Origin: Anaerolineae bacterium
GTDB lineage: Bacteria; Chloroflexota; Anaerolineae; J102
DNA length: 5,242 nucleotides
NCBI GenBank assembly: GCA_026985975.1
Contig: JALSPL010000048.1
Coordinates: 1 to 5,242, forward strand
Reading direction: 5' to 3'
This document shows, piece by piece, positions 4,862 through 5,242 of this stretch. The position numbers were made by a program, and so were the translations under genes. The notes below the pieces were generated by a model. The model was not told the origin of the DNA and searched no databases. It saw only the letters and a program-made list of their open reading frames with translations. Each line of letters opens with the position of its first letter. Position 1 is the stretch's first letter.

Positions 4862-5242
4862 ATGTATCTTTGTTATATCGACGAATCGGGGACGCCGGAT
4901 ATTCCGGGCAATACATCGCATTACATTTTAGCAGGGATAGCAATTCCAGTTTGGCATTGGCAAACTTGTGAACGAGATATCGACAGGATCAAAACGGAAT
5001 ACGATCTCGCAGATGAAGAAATCCACGTGGCGTGGATGCTTCGAACATATCTGGAGCAGTCTCGTATTCCCAATTTTGAAAAAATGGCTTATCCTCAGCG
5101 TCGCCGTATGGTGATGCAATATCGAACGAAAGAGCTATATCGCTTACAACGCGCTGACAATCGGCAATACAAACAAACAAAAAAGAATTTTCGAAAGACA
5201 TATCCTTACATTCATCTAACCCGTGAAGAACGTTACGAAATC
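4862..5242 (+). CDS. DUF3800 domain-containing protein, N-terminal part (3' end outside window)
   Basis: The frame is open for 127 codons to the window edge. The protein begins MYLCYIDESGTP; the YIDESG at residues 5-10, with acidic Asp7 and Glu8, is the hallmark of DUF3800. A hydrophobic strand follows (YILAGIAIPV, 21-30), then a region with DEEIHVAW (51-58), where the family usually has a Glu-x-His/Lys motif, and a basic helical region (79-115). The biochemical role of DUF3800 proteins is not established; an RNase H-like fold has been suggested, which would fit the acidic motif near the start, but that is inference. The start has GAGG (4853-4856) with a 5-nt spacer. It lies 15 nt after the T-run of the structured RNA and shares its promoter. 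GC content is about 43% by hand count, well below pth, with AT-rich codons, which points to horizontal acquisition. Confidence 0.85.
   Translation, partial: MYLCYIDESGTPDIPGNTSHYILAGIAIPVWHWQTCERDIDRIKTEYDLADEEIHVAWMLRTYLEQSRIPNFEKMAYPQRRRMVMQYRTKELYRLQRADNRQYKQTKKNFRKTYPYIHLTREERYEI

Overview
The window looks like a chromosomal segment of a Chloroflexota-type bacterium. This is an inference from protein style: a secreted, membrane-anchored protein with a long Thr-Pro linker, short Chloroflexota-like SecD and SecF, and intergenic spacers rich in short dispersed repeats. The housekeeping genes are GC-rich (about 64% over five lines of pth that I counted by hand). The gene at the right edge is not (about 43%).

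Layout. Positions 1-179 (minus) hold the N-terminus of a zinc-dependent medium-chain dehydrogenase that runs off the left edge. Positions 180-613 contain no gene but carry two families of short repeats and the secF terminator. Positions 614-2962 (minus) are the secD-secF operon, which encodes the accessory subunits of the Sec protein-export channel and is driven by a fully consensus sigma-70-type promoter at 3038-3066. On the plus strand, 3203-3916 encodes a 237-aa protein with a signal peptide, a beta-rich extracellular domain, a Thr-Pro stalk and a C-terminal membrane anchor. The peptidyl-tRNA hydrolase gene pth follows 20 nt later (3937-4533). After a degenerate inverted repeat, a short GC-rich reading frame at 4639-4731 looks like the very start of mfd, a common neighbour of pth, and it breaks off after about 31 codons.

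The most interesting part is 4745-5242. A near-consensus promoter (TTGACA, 17 bp, TATACT) is followed 6 bp later by a sequence that folds completely into a three-way junction, with its 5' and 3' ends paired, and then by seven T's. This is the arrangement of a self-contained RNA of about 68 nt (4780-4847). Directly after the T-run come a ribosome-binding site and the start of a DUF3800-family gene that runs off the right edge. Candidate RNA motifs upstream of DUF3800 genes have been described and remain unexplained. This copy appears to be an AT-richer cassette of promoter, structured RNA, terminator and DUF3800 gene, placed where the body of mfd would be expected.
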